From Sphingosinicella sp041916975 (GTDB lineage Bacteria; Pseudomonadota; Alphaproteobacteria; Sphingomonadales; Sphingomonadaceae), in the NCBI RefSeq assembly GCF_041916975.1, contig NZ_JAYRYK010000001.1, positions 2,232,001-2,296,000 of the forward strand: 64,000 bases of DNA, written 5' to 3'. Under the pieces are notes generated by a model. That model saw nothing but the letters and a program-made list of their open reading frames with translations. It searched no databases and had not been told where the DNA came from. Shown here one piece after another: positions 36,710 through 45,102 of this stretch. A program made the position numbers and the translations under genes. The number at the start of each line of letters is the position of its first letter. Within the stretch, counting starts at the first letter, position 1.

Positions 36710-37933
36710 ATGCTGCTGCTGGATCGTATGCTGAAGCGGCTCGTCCGCGACGGCGAGCTGACGGTGACGACTTCGGATCGGCGTGTCCGCCGCTATGGCA
36801 GGCCGCATCCGGCGCTGGTGCCCGTCTCGCTGCATTTCACCGATGCGCGCACGCCGCTGCGCATCGCGCTCAATCCGGCGATCGCTGCCGGGGAGGCCTT
36901 CATGGACGGCCGGATGCAGTTCACCGCGGGCAGCATTTCAGAGCTGCTCGACCTCGTCGCGTGGAATGCCCGCTGGTCCGACGACAACAATATCCGCAGC
37001 GAAACCCGCCGCGCCCAAAGCATCGGCGCCTACCTCTATCAGCTGAACTACCGCCGCGCCGCGAAGCGCAACGTCGCGCACCACTACGACCTTTCGGACC
37101 GGCTCTACGACCTCTTCCTCGATGCGGATCGGCAATACAGCTGTGCCTACTACCGCGCGGATGACGAGACGCTCGAACAGGCGCAGGTCGACAAGAAGGC
37201 GCACATTGCCGCGAAACTGGCCCTGAAGTCGGGGCAGAAGGTGCTCGACATCGGCTGCGGCTGGGGCGGCATGGCGCTCTATCTGAACCGCGTCGCCGAC
37301 GTGGACGTGCTCGGCATCACGCTGTCGGAGGAGCAGCTCAAGGTCGCGCGCCGCCGTGCCGCGGACGCCGGCGTCGCGGACCGTGTCCGGTTCGAGCTCA
37401 TCGACTATCGCGACGTGGAAGGCAGGTTCGACCGGATCGTCTCGGTCGGCATGTTCGAGCATGTCGGTATTCCGAACTACCGCACCTTCTTCCGCCATGT
37501 GCGCGAACTGCTCACCGAAGATGGCGTCGCACTGCTTCACACGATCGGCCGCGCGGACGGGCCGGGCGCGACCGACGCGTTCACCGCGAAGTACATCTTC
37601 CCCGGCGGTTATTCGCCCGCGCTTTCGGAAATCGTGCCCGCGATCGAGCGCGAAATGCTGTGGATCACCGATGTCGAGGTGCTGCGCCTCCATTATGCGA
37701 AAACGCTGGAGGAATGGCTGCGCCGCACGGAGGCCGCGAAGGCGGAGATCGTGCAGCTCTACGACGAGCGCTTCTACCGCATGTGGACCTTCTACCTCGC
37801 TGCCGCGCGCGGTGCGTTCCGGCATGACGGGCACGTCAATTTCCAGATCCAGCTCGCGCGCCGCCGCGATGCGCTGCCGATCACGCGCGACTACATGGCC
37901 GAGGCCGAAGCGCGTTACGCCGGGATGATATGA
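36710..37933 (+). CDS. cfa: Cyclopropane-fatty-acyl-phospholipid synthase
   Basis: SAM-dependent enzyme that adds a methylene bridge to unsaturated acyl chains in phospholipids. 407 residues: N-terminal lipid-binding region, then KAHIAAKLALKSGQKVLDIG and CGWGGMALYL (SAM site at about 177-190), GITLSEEQLKVAR, FDRIVSVGMFEHVG and the C-terminal YDERFYRMWTFYLA. Its stop overlaps the plsC-like start (ATGA), so both membrane-lipid enzymes are co-expressed. Confidence 0.95.
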   Translation: MLLLDRMLKRLVRDGELTVTTSDRRVRRYGRPHPALVPVSLHFTDARTPLRIALNPAIAAGEAFMDGRMQFTAGSISELLDLVAWNARWSDDNNIRSETRRAQSIGAYLYQLNYRRAAKRNVAHHYDLSDRLYDLFLDADRQYSCAYYRADDETLEQAQVDKKAHIAAKLALKSGQKVLDIGCGWGGMALYLNRVADVDVLGITLSEEQLKVARRRAADAGVADRVRFELIDYRDVEGRFDRIVSVGMFEHVGIPNYRTFFRHVRELLTEDGVALLHTIGRADGPGATDAFTAKYIFPGGYSPALSEIVPAIEREMLWITDVEVLRLHYAKTLEEWLRRTEAAKAEIVQLYDERFYRMWTFYLAAARGAFRHDGHVNFQIQLARRRDALPITRDYMAEAEARYAGMI

Positions 37934-38670
37934 GCCACCGCTTCTTCGGGCGCTCGCGCGCCGCACTCGGTCTTGCGAGTGCCGCCATGCTGGTTCCGCC
38001 CTGGCTCCTGATGAGCCCGAAAAGCGTGCCCGCAAAGGCGCTGGAGCGCCGCTTCCACCGCACGATCGCGGCGGGCTTCGGCCTGCGTCCGCAGGTGCTG
38101 GGCACGCCGGGTGCGGCGGGCACCATGTTCGTCGCCAATCACATCAGCTGGGCGGATATCATCAGCGTCGCGGCGGTGGTGGATACGGATTTCGTCGCGA
38201 AGGCCGATGTCGCCGCCTATCCGGGTATCGGCGCGCTCGCCGGGCGCACCGGCACGATCTTCGTCGAGCGTGAACGGCGCTCGCAGGCGGTGAGCCAGAT
38301 GGAGGCGATCCGGAAACGTCTAATTGCTGGTCGCCGCGTGCTGATGTTCCCGGAAGGCACCACGTCGGATGGCCGCGGCCTGCTGCCCTTCCGCAGCAGC
38401 CTGTTCGCGGCGGCGGACGCGGCCGTTGCCGTTCAGCCCGTCACCATCCGCTACACCGCGCCCGGCGGCGGACCGCTCGATCCGGCGGCGCTCGATGCGA
38501 TCGCGTGGATCGGCGACGAGGACATGCTGCCGAATGCGCTCGCACTCGCGCGCCTGCGTGCCGGTGTCGTCCTCCATTTCCACGAGCCGGTCGCCGCATC
38601 CGACTTCGATACGCGCAAGGCGCTTGCCGAGCATTGCCGCGACGTGATGCTGCGCCATTATCAGCCGTGA
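37930..38670 (+). CDS. 1-acylglycerol-3-phosphate acyltransferase (PlsC family)
   Basis: 246 residues with an N-terminal hydrophobic segment, acyltransferase motif I VANHISWADI (H-x4-D at about 71-76), motif III FPEGTTSDG and LPFRSSLF. Family role: acylation of lysophosphatidic acid or a related lyso-lipid such as ornithine lipid. Overlaps cfa by four bases, which suggests linked remodelling of membrane lipids. Confidence 0.9.
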   Translation: MSHRFFGRSRAALGLASAAMLVPPWLLMSPKSVPAKALERRFHRTIAAGFGLRPQVLGTPGAAGTMFVANHISWADIISVAAVVDTDFVAKADVAAYPGIGALAGRTGTIFVERERRSQAVSQMEAIRKRLIAGRRVLMFPEGTTSDGRGLLPFRSSLFAAADAAVAVQPVTIRYTAPGGGPLDPAALDAIAWIGDEDMLPNALALARLRAGVVLHFHEPVAASDFDTRKALAEHCRDVMLRHYQP

Positions 38671-38802
38671 AACGGGGCCGCCCAGTCTCTCCCACGAAAT
38701 TTCTTCAATATATTCATCCGGGCTGCAGGGAATAACCTGTACGTCGTACGTATGGCGTTTGTGGCGACGGTCCGTTGCCATCTGAAATCGAACAAGGTGC
38801 GT

Positions 38803-40203
38803 GTGAAGAAGCTGTTTCCCTTGCTTTCCGGGCTGGCGCTCGCCGCGTGCGCGGCCGGGCCGGATTACCGGGCGCCCGTCCCCGCCGCGCTCGGCGTGCC
38901 TGCCGCGTGGAGCGACGGCAGTGCCGCGCCCCAGGGCGACGCTGCGCTTGCTGAATGGTGGCGCGTCTACAACGATCCGGTGCTCGACGGGTTCGTCGCG
39001 CGCGCCGTGGAAAACAACCTCGATATCGCGCAGGCGGTGTCGCGGCTTCGGCAGGCGCGCGAATCGCTCCGGCAGTCGCAGGCGGATTTCCTGCCGTCGG
39101 TCAGCGCCTCGGGCAGCGGCGGGCGCAATTTCCGCGAAGGCTCGTCTGACAGCAGCAGCTATTCGCTCGGTGCCGACGCGTCGTGGGAGATCGACCTGTT
39201 CGGCGGCACCCGCCGCGCGGTCGAAGCCTCGCGCGCCGATCTCTCCGCGGCGGGCTACAGCCTTGCGAACGTGCGTGCGGCGATCATTGCCGAAACTGTC
39301 AGCAACTATGTCACCGCGCGGCTCGCGCAGGAACGCCTGCGCATCGCGCGCGACACGCTGAAAACGGTCGAGGACAACTACGATATCGCGCGCTGGCGCG
39401 TAGAGGCCGGTCTCGTGTCGTCGCTCGATGCGGAGCAGGCGCGCGCGCAGCTCGCGCAGAACCGCGCGTCGATCCCGTCGATCGAGCAGAGCCTCGCGGG
39501 CGCGCTCAATCGCATCGCAGTGCTCACGGGCGAAGCGCCCGGAGAAGCGACGCGCGCGCTTGAAGCCGCCGCGCCGATCCCGGATGCGCCCGATGCGATC
39601 ACCGCCGGAATCCCGGCCGATACGCTCCGCCAGCGGCCGGACGTGCGTCAGGCCGAACGTGCGCTCGCGGCGGCGACGGCGAACATCGGCGTCGCGCAGT
39701 CGGCGCTTTACCCGTCGCTCAACATCAGCGGGAACGTGGGTACGAGCGCGCTGTCGCTCGGCGGTCTCGGCGACATCATCACCGGCGGGCTGTTCGCCTC
39801 GATCGGCCAGCTCATCTTCGACGGCGGTGCCACGGCCTCGCGTGTGCGTGCCCAGCGCGCGGCGGCGGATCAGGCATTCTCCGCCTATAAGGCGTCGGTG
39901 CTCGGCGCGCTCGAGGACGTTGAAAACGCGCTTGTCGCCCTGAAAACTGCGCGCGAGCGGCAGGTGCAGTACGTCGAGGCTTACGATGCGGCGAACACCA
40001 GCGCGATGCTGGCGCGCAGCCAGTATCAGGCGGGCCTCACCGATTTCCAGACGTTGCTCAGCACCGAACAGTCGTTGCTGTCGGCGCGGGAGAATCTAGC
40101 CCAGACACAGGGCGATGAAGTGCTCGCGGCCGCGCAGCTTTACAGCGCGCTTGGCGGCGGATGGCAGACAATGAACCCGATTGACGGATGGCAGCCCGAA
40201 TGA
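38803..40203 (+). CDS. NodT-type outer-membrane efflux lipoprotein
   Basis: 466 residues from GTG 38803, chosen because it opens into a lipoprotein signal with lipobox ALAAC (C16) and AAGG lies upstream; an ATG at 38752 would add 17 residues before it. Two OEP/TolC repeats with long helices (NLDIAQAVSRLRQARESLRQ and AERALAAATANIGVAQSALY) form the trimeric outer-membrane duct. First gene of a four-gene export operon; its stop overlaps the adaptor start. Confidence 0.93.
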   Translation: MKKLFPLLSGLALAACAAGPDYRAPVPAALGVPAAWSDGSAAPQGDAALAEWWRVYNDPVLDGFVARAVENNLDIAQAVSRLRQARESLRQSQADFLPSVSASGSGGRNFREGSSDSSSYSLGADASWEIDLFGGTRRAVEASRADLSAAGYSLANVRAAIIAETVSNYVTARLAQERLRIARDTLKTVEDNYDIARWRVEAGLVSSLDAEQARAQLAQNRASIPSIEQSLAGALNRIAVLTGEAPGEATRALEAAAPIPDAPDAITAGIPADTLRQRPDVRQAERALAAATANIGVAQSALYPSLNISGNVGTSALSLGGLGDIITGGLFASIGQLIFDGGATASRVRAQRAAADQAFSAYKASVLGALEDVENALVALKTARERQVQYVEAYDAANTSAMLARSQYQAGLTDFQTLLSTEQSLLSARENLAQTQGDEVLAAAQLYSALGGGWQTMNPIDGWQPE

Positions 40204-41618
40204 ACGACACCAACACCCAGCCGCTCGATGATTTCCTCGGCGCGCAGCCACAAAAGCCGTGGCGCAAATGGGCGATCTATGCGGGGCTCGCCGTCGCAGC
40301 GATCGTCCTCATCCTCGTCGTCCGCAGCTTCCTCTCCGATGATGCGCCGCAATACGACACGCGTCCCGTCGAGCGCGGCGACCTCACCGTCACGGTCTCG
40401 GCGACGGGCAATCTGAAACCGATCAATCAGGTCGATGTCGGCTCCGAACAGTCGGGCCTCATCACCAAGGTGTTCGTCGACGTGAACGACCGCGTCACGC
40501 GCGGCCAGCAGCTCGCCGAGCTCGATACCTCGCGGCTTCAGGATACGGTGGCGCAGTCGCGCGCGCAGGTGGCATCCGCCGAGGCGGGGGTCGCGCAGGC
40601 GAAGGCGAGCGCCGCGCTCGCGAAGGCAACGCTCGACCGGCAGGAGGAAGTCTCCCGCCTTTCGGGCGGCCGCGTCCCGTCGAAGACCGAGCTGGACAGC
40701 GCCCGCGCGAACTACAGCCAGGCTGTCGCCAGCCTGCGCTCGGCGGAGGCGCAGGTGCTCGTCGCGAAAGCCCAGCTCTCGTCGGCGCAGACCAATCTTT
40801 CGAAGGCGCGCATCGTCTCGCCCGTCACCGGCGTCGTGCTCTCGCGCGATATCGAGCCCGGCCAGACCGTCGCCGCCTCGCTGAACGCGCCGGTGCTGTT
40901 CACCATCGCCGAGGATCTGAAGCAGATGGAGGTCGAGGTCTCGGTCGACGAGGCGGACGTCGGCCAGGTGAAGGACGGCCAGCCTGCGAATTTCAGCGTC
41001 GATGCGTTCCCCGGCCGCAGCTTCCCGGCGAAGGTCACGCGCGTGAACGTCGGCTCGAACGCCAGTTCGAGCAGCAGCTCCTCGTCCTCTTCTTCCTCGT
41101 CGAGCAGCACCAGCACGGTCGTCGCCTACACGGCGGTCTTGAACGTCGACAACCGCGACGAGACGCTGCGCCCCGGCATGACCGCGACGGCCGATATCGT
41201 CGCGACCCGCGTCGAAAACGTGCTTCTGGTGCCGAACGCCGCGCTTCGTTTCAATCCGGCGACGCAGTCCGGCGGCAGCGCGCGGAGCGGCGGCATCACC
41301 GGGCAGATCGTCGTCATGCGCCCGGGTCGCGGCAGCGCGCAGAAGTCGGTCGGCTTCGGTGCGGGCAGCACGCAAACCGTTTATGTGGTCGGCGAAGACG
41401 GCACGCCGAAATCGATCGAAGTCATCGTCGGCGAAAGCGACGGCACCAACACGGCGATCCGCAGCGGCGATCTCAAGGACGGGATGAAGGTCATCGTCGG
41501 CCAGCTCGTCGTCGGGCAGGAAGCACCGCAGCAGCGCGGGCAGCGCTCGGGCGCCAACGGCAGCGGCAGTTCGGGGGGTAGCCAGCGTTCGGCGGAAAAG
41601 GCCGGCAATGGCCGATGA
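40200..41618 (+). CDS. macA: MacA-like periplasmic adaptor with poly-serine insert
   Basis: 472 residues from ATG 40200 (ATGA overlap with the outer-membrane gene). One membrane anchor (WAIYAGLAVAAIVLILVV), lipoyl/barrel-sandwich halves (DRVTRGQQLAELD), a coiled-coil hairpin, a beta-barrel and a membrane-proximal domain. Residues 289-303 are 15 consecutive serines, encoded by a mixture of TCN and AGC/AGT codons, inside the beta-barrel region where family members usually have a short turn. Connects the ABC pump to the outer-membrane factor. Confidence 0.92.
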   Translation: MNDTNTQPLDDFLGAQPQKPWRKWAIYAGLAVAAIVLILVVRSFLSDDAPQYDTRPVERGDLTVTVSATGNLKPINQVDVGSEQSGLITKVFVDVNDRVTRGQQLAELDTSRLQDTVAQSRAQVASAEAGVAQAKASAALAKATLDRQEEVSRLSGGRVPSKTELDSARANYSQAVASLRSAEAQVLVAKAQLSSAQTNLSKARIVSPVTGVVLSRDIEPGQTVAASLNAPVLFTIAEDLKQMEVEVSVDEADVGQVKDGQPANFSVDAFPGRSFPAKVTRVNVGSNASSSSSSSSSSSSSSSTSTVVAYTAVLNVDNRDETLRPGMTATADIVATRVENVLLVPNAALRFNPATQSGGSARSGGITGQIVVMRPGRGSAQKSVGFGAGSTQTVYVVGEDGTPKSIEVIVGESDGTNTAIRSGDLKDGMKVIVGQLVVGQEAPQQRGQRSGANGSGSSGGSQRSAEKAGNGR

Positions 41619-42312
41619 TCCGATCATCCGCCTGCGCGGGATCACCAAAACCTACGGCACCGGCGCGACCGCGTTTCAGGCGCTGAAGGGCGTCGATCTC
41701 GATATCGCACGCGGGGATTTCGTCGCGGTGATGGGTCCGTCGGGATCGGGCAAATCGACCGCGATGAACATCCTCGGCTGCCTCGATGTGCCGACGAGCG
41801 GCGAATACCTCTTTCGCGGCCACCATGTCGAAACGCTGGACCGCGATCAGCGCGCGCTGCTCCGTCGCCGTTATCTCGGCTTCGTGTTCCAGGGCTTCAA
41901 CCTGCTCTCGCGCACCACTGCGCTCGAAAACGTCGAGCTGCCGCTGCTCTATCGCGGCGAGGACCGGCGAGAGCGCTACGAGCGCGGCATGGCGGCGCTC
42001 GAAAAGGTCGGCCTCAAGGATTGGTGGGACCATACGCCCGCCGAGCTTTCCGGCGGTCAGCAGCAGCGCGTCGCGATCGCGCGCGCCATCGTGACGAGCC
42101 CCGACGTGCTGCTTGCCGACGAACCGACCGGCAACCTCGATACGGAGCGTTCTTTCGAGATCATGGAGCTGCTCACCGATCTCAATCGCAGCGGCATCAC
42201 CGTGCTGATGGTCACGCACGAGCCCGACATGGCCGCGTTTGCGCGCACCATCGTGCATTTCCGCGACGGCCTCGTCGAACGCATCGAAAACACCGGAAAG
42301 GCGGGGGCGTAA
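41608..42312 (+). CDS. MacB-type ABC transporter ATP-binding subunit
   Basis: 234 residues. Walker A GPSGSGKST, signature LSGGQQQRVAIARAI, Walker B LLADEPTGNLDT, switch His MVTHEPDM. Starts 11 bases inside the end of macA. In E. coli MacB the ATPase and permease are fused; here they are two genes. Powers a tripartite exporter, perhaps of a peptide, siderophore or lipid; substrate not deducible. Confidence 0.94.
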   Translation: MADDPIIRLRGITKTYGTGATAFQALKGVDLDIARGDFVAVMGPSGSGKSTAMNILGCLDVPTSGEYLFRGHHVETLDRDQRALLRRRYLGFVFQGFNLLSRTTALENVELPLLYRGEDRRERYERGMAALEKVGLKDWWDHTPAELSGGQQQRVAIARAIVTSPDVLLADEPTGNLDTERSFEIMELLTDLNRSGITVLMVTHEPDMAAFARTIVHFRDGLVERIENTGKAGA

Positions 42313-42315
42313 CGG

Positions 42316-43524
42316 ATGCTCGGCACCACGGTCACGCTCGCCTTCCGCGCCATCATGCGCCACAAGCTGCGCTCGTTCCTCACCACGCTCGGCATCATCA
42401 TCGGCGTCGCCGCTGTCGTCACCATGACGACGCTCGGCAATGGCGCGACGGCCGCGGTGCGCGAACAGATCGCCAGCCTCGGCGCGAACATTCTCCAGCT
42501 TCGCCCCGGCCAGGGTTTCGGGCGCGGCGGCGGCGGCCCGCGCCCGCCCGATTTCAAGCCCGAGGATGTCACCGCCATCGAAAGCCAGCTCACCGGTGTG
42601 CGCGCGGTCGCGCCGATGGCGCAGTCGTCGGGCACCGCGATCTATGAAGGCAACAACTGGAACACCACGGTCAACGGCACCACGGCCTCTTACTTCGAGG
42701 CGCAGCAGTGGCCGCTGAACAGCGGCCGACTGTTCATGCCGGAAGAGGAGCAGGCGGGTAAGCCCGTCTGCATCATCGGCAACACGCTGAAGAACAACCT
42801 GTTCCGACAGGCCGATCCGCTCGGTAAGCGCTTCCGCATCAAGGGTGTCTCGTGCCAGGTGATCGGTGTGCTCGGCACGCGCGGGCAGGGCGGCTTCGGG
42901 CAGGATCAGGACGATGTCGTCGTCATGCCGATCAAGTTCGTGCAGCGGCGTTTCACGGGTGATCGCGACATCGGCCAGATCATGGTCGCGGTGGATGACG
43001 CCTACGACACGCAGACCGTGCAGGCCTCGCTAGAAGACCTGATGCGCGAGCGGCGCAAGATCAAGCCGGGCGACGCGGACAATTTCAACGTCTTCGACAC
43101 CAAGCAGATCTCCGATACGCTCACCGGCACAACCACGATCCTCACGCAGATCGTCGGCGCGGTCGCTGCGATCTCGCTGCTCGTCGGTGGCATCGGCATC
43201 ATGAACATCATGCTGGTGTCGGTGACGGAGCGCACGCGCGAGATCGGCATCCGCCTGGCCATCGGTGCGGTGGCGCGCGAGGTGCTGCTGCAGTTCCTTG
43301 TCGAAGCCGTGGTGCTGTCGTGCCTCGGCGGACTCATCGGCCTCGTTATCGCGCTGTTCGCCTCGATTGCGATCGCGCCGCTAATGCAGGTGCCCTTCAT
43401 TTTCGACCTGAAGATCAACGTGCTCGCGTTCATCTTCTCGGCGGCGATCGGCGTGGTGTTCGGCTATTTCCCGGCGCGGCGCGCGGCCTCGCTCAATCCC
43501 ATCGACGCGCTCCGCCACGAATGA
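42316..43524 (+). CDS. MacB-type ABC transporter permease subunit
   Basis: 402 residues: N-terminal helix (about 20-42), periplasmic domain, three C-terminal helices and the FtsX/MacB pattern IGIMNIMLVSVTERTREIGI followed by RLAIGA. A Gly/Arg/Pro-rich patch (GRGGGGPRPPDF) follows the first periplasmic strand. Starts 3 bp after the ATPase gene and overlaps the next gene by ATGA. Confidence 0.94.
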   Translation: MLGTTVTLAFRAIMRHKLRSFLTTLGIIIGVAAVVTMTTLGNGATAAVREQIASLGANILQLRPGQGFGRGGGGPRPPDFKPEDVTAIESQLTGVRAVAPMAQSSGTAIYEGNNWNTTVNGTTASYFEAQQWPLNSGRLFMPEEEQAGKPVCIIGNTLKNNLFRQADPLGKRFRIKGVSCQVIGVLGTRGQGGFGQDQDDVVVMPIKFVQRRFTGDRDIGQIMVAVDDAYDTQTVQASLEDLMRERRKIKPGDADNFNVFDTKQISDTLTGTTTILTQIVGAVAAISLLVGGIGIMNIMLVSVTERTREIGIRLAIGAVAREVLLQFLVEAVVLSCLGGLIGLVIALFASIAIAPLMQVPFIFDLKINVLAFIFSAAIGVVFGYFPARRAASLNPIDALRHE

Positions 43525-44420
43525 CGGCCCGCAGCGCCGAGCTTCGGGCCTATGTGATGCTGGCGCTCGTGATGCTGTTCTGGTCGGGCAACGCCATTGT
43601 CGGGCGCGCCGTGCGGGGCGATGTCCTGCCGTTCACGCTCGCCTTCGTGCGCTGGCTCGGCGCGTTTCTCCTGCTCGCGCCCTTCGCGCTGCGCCATGTG
43701 GCTGCGGACAGAGAGGTTCTGCTGCGGCACTGGCGCCCCGTGCTGGTTCTCGGCCTTGTCGGGGTCGCTGCGTTCAACGCGTTCCTCTATTCGGGGCTGC
43801 GGTACACGACCGCGACCAACGGGATGCTTTTGCAGGCCGCGATCCCGGCGCTCGTGCTCGTCGTCGATGCGCTCGCTTTCCGGGTGCGCGCGTCTGCGTC
43901 GCAGATCGCGGGTGTCGGGCTTTCGATCCTTGGTGTCGGCGTCGTGCTGTTCCCGGATTTCGCCTCGGTGCTCCGTCTGCACTTCGGGCGCGGCGATACG
44001 CTTGTCCTCGCGGCGGTGGTCGCGTGGGCGATCTACACGAGCCTTTTAAGGCTTCGTCCCGATGTGCACCCGCTGTCGTTTCTCGCCGTCACCTTCGCCA
44101 TCGGGGTCGCCGCGATGCTGCCGTTCGCGATGTTCGAATGGCGGCACGCACCCCCGATCGATTGGCGGCCGGAGATCATCGGCGCGTTTCTTTACGTGGC
44201 GCTGTTCCCGTCGCTTGCCGCCTATTTCCTGTTCAACGCTGCGGTCGGGATGATCGGGGCGGCGAAGGCGGGCCAGTCGATCACGTTGATGCCGGTGTTC
44301 GGCGCGCTGCTTGCGGCGGCGCTGCTCGGCGAACCGCTCGGCCCGCGTCATTTCGCGGGCATGGCGCTCATCCTCTGCGGCATCGGCGTGTCGGTGTTCC
44401 TGGCGCGGAAGCCGGGCTGA
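43521..44420 (+). CDS. EamA/DMT-family transporter
   Basis: 299 residues with ten predicted helices in two EamA repeats (LALVMLFWSGNAIVGRAV in the first, LVLAAVVAWAIYTSLLRL in the second). The ATG overlaps the permease stop, so it belongs to the export operon, though its function may be separate. The family exports amino acids and other metabolites; the substrate is unknown. Confidence 0.9.
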   Translation: MTARSAELRAYVMLALVMLFWSGNAIVGRAVRGDVLPFTLAFVRWLGAFLLLAPFALRHVAADREVLLRHWRPVLVLGLVGVAAFNAFLYSGLRYTTATNGMLLQAAIPALVLVVDALAFRVRASASQIAGVGLSILGVGVVLFPDFASVLRLHFGRGDTLVLAAVVAWAIYTSLLRLRPDVHPLSFLAVTFAIGVAAMLPFAMFEWRHAPPIDWRPEIIGAFLYVALFPSLAAYFLFNAAVGMIGAAKAGQSITLMPVFGALLAAALLGEPLGPRHFAGMALILCGIGVSVFLARKPG

Positions 44421-44492
44421 AGAATACCCGCGCCAGCATGTCAATTGCCCTCTGCCATGGCATTGCCTTATTGCGGCATCATAGGGGGGACC

Positions 44493-44927
44493 ATGCTTTC
44501 TCAACGGACGCGGTATACAATTCGCGCGCTCCAGCACCTCGCCGACCATTATGGCGAGGGGCCGATCCGCCTCGTCGACATCGCAGACGCGCAGAACATC
44601 CCGAAAAAGTTCCTGACCGTGATCCTTTCGGAGTTCAGCCGTCTCGGCATTGTCGGCACAAAACGCGGGCCTGACGGCGGCTACTGGCTCGCCGTGCCGC
44701 CCGTCGACGTGCGCTACGGCGACATCGTGCGGCTGACGCGCGGCTCGCTGGCGCTGGTGCCCTGCGCCAGCCGCTTCGACTACAAGCCCTGCGAGAATTG
44801 CGTCACCGAAGAGAAGTGCCGCCTGCACCGCCTGATGGTGATGGTGCGCGATGAAACCGCGCGCATCCTCGATACGGTTACGCTCGCGGACCCGATCCCG
44901 CTCCCGGAGTCTGAGCTGGCTCTCTAG
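44493..44927 (+). CDS. Rrf2-family iron-sulfur transcriptional regulator
   Basis: 144 residues from ATG 44493, with a strong AGGGGGG upstream. N-terminal winged helix (QRTRYTIRALQHLADHYGEG, then IADAQNIPKKFLTVILSEF) and four cysteines C91, C100, C103 and C109 (CASRFDYKPCENCVTEEKC), compatible with a Fe-S cluster that senses redox, iron or NO. Its 3' end overlaps the convergent DUF2783 gene by 50 bp. A TGCCATGGCA palindrome (44453-44462) lies 31-40 bp upstream and may be its own operator. Target genes unknown. Confidence 0.9.
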   Translation: MLSQRTRYTIRALQHLADHYGEGPIRLVDIADAQNIPKKFLTVILSEFSRLGIVGTKRGPDGGYWLAVPPVDVRYGDIVRLTRGSLALVPCASRFDYKPCENCVTEEKCRLHRLMVMVRDETARILDTVTLADPIPLPESELAL

Positions 44928-45102
44928 CCGCCTCGATCGCGTCCTTCACCAGCGCGTCGTTGCCGATCTGGTTGACGAGCAGCAGGATCAGCCGCGCCGA
45001 AAAGCGCAGGCTCTCCGCTTCGCTCATCCCCGCCTGCGCGGCGATCATCGCCTCGTAGATATCGTCGGGCCGCGCCACGTTCGGCTTCGTTTCAAGGCTC
45101 AT
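44878..45102 (-). CDS. DUF2783-domain protein
   Basis: 74 residues, mostly helical: PDDIYEAMIAAQAGMSEAES, then RLILLLVNQIGNDALVKDAI. Small DUF2783 proteins occur beside FAD-dependent aromatic monooxygenases, as here, and may be accessory subunits; the biochemical role is not known. The ATG overlaps the monooxygenase stop (ATGA). The last third overlaps the Rrf2 gene on the other strand. Confidence 0.85.
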   Translation of the reverse strand: MSLETKPNVARPDDIYEAMIAAQAGMSEAESLRFSARLILLLVNQIGNDALVKDAIEAAREPAQTPGAGSGPRA

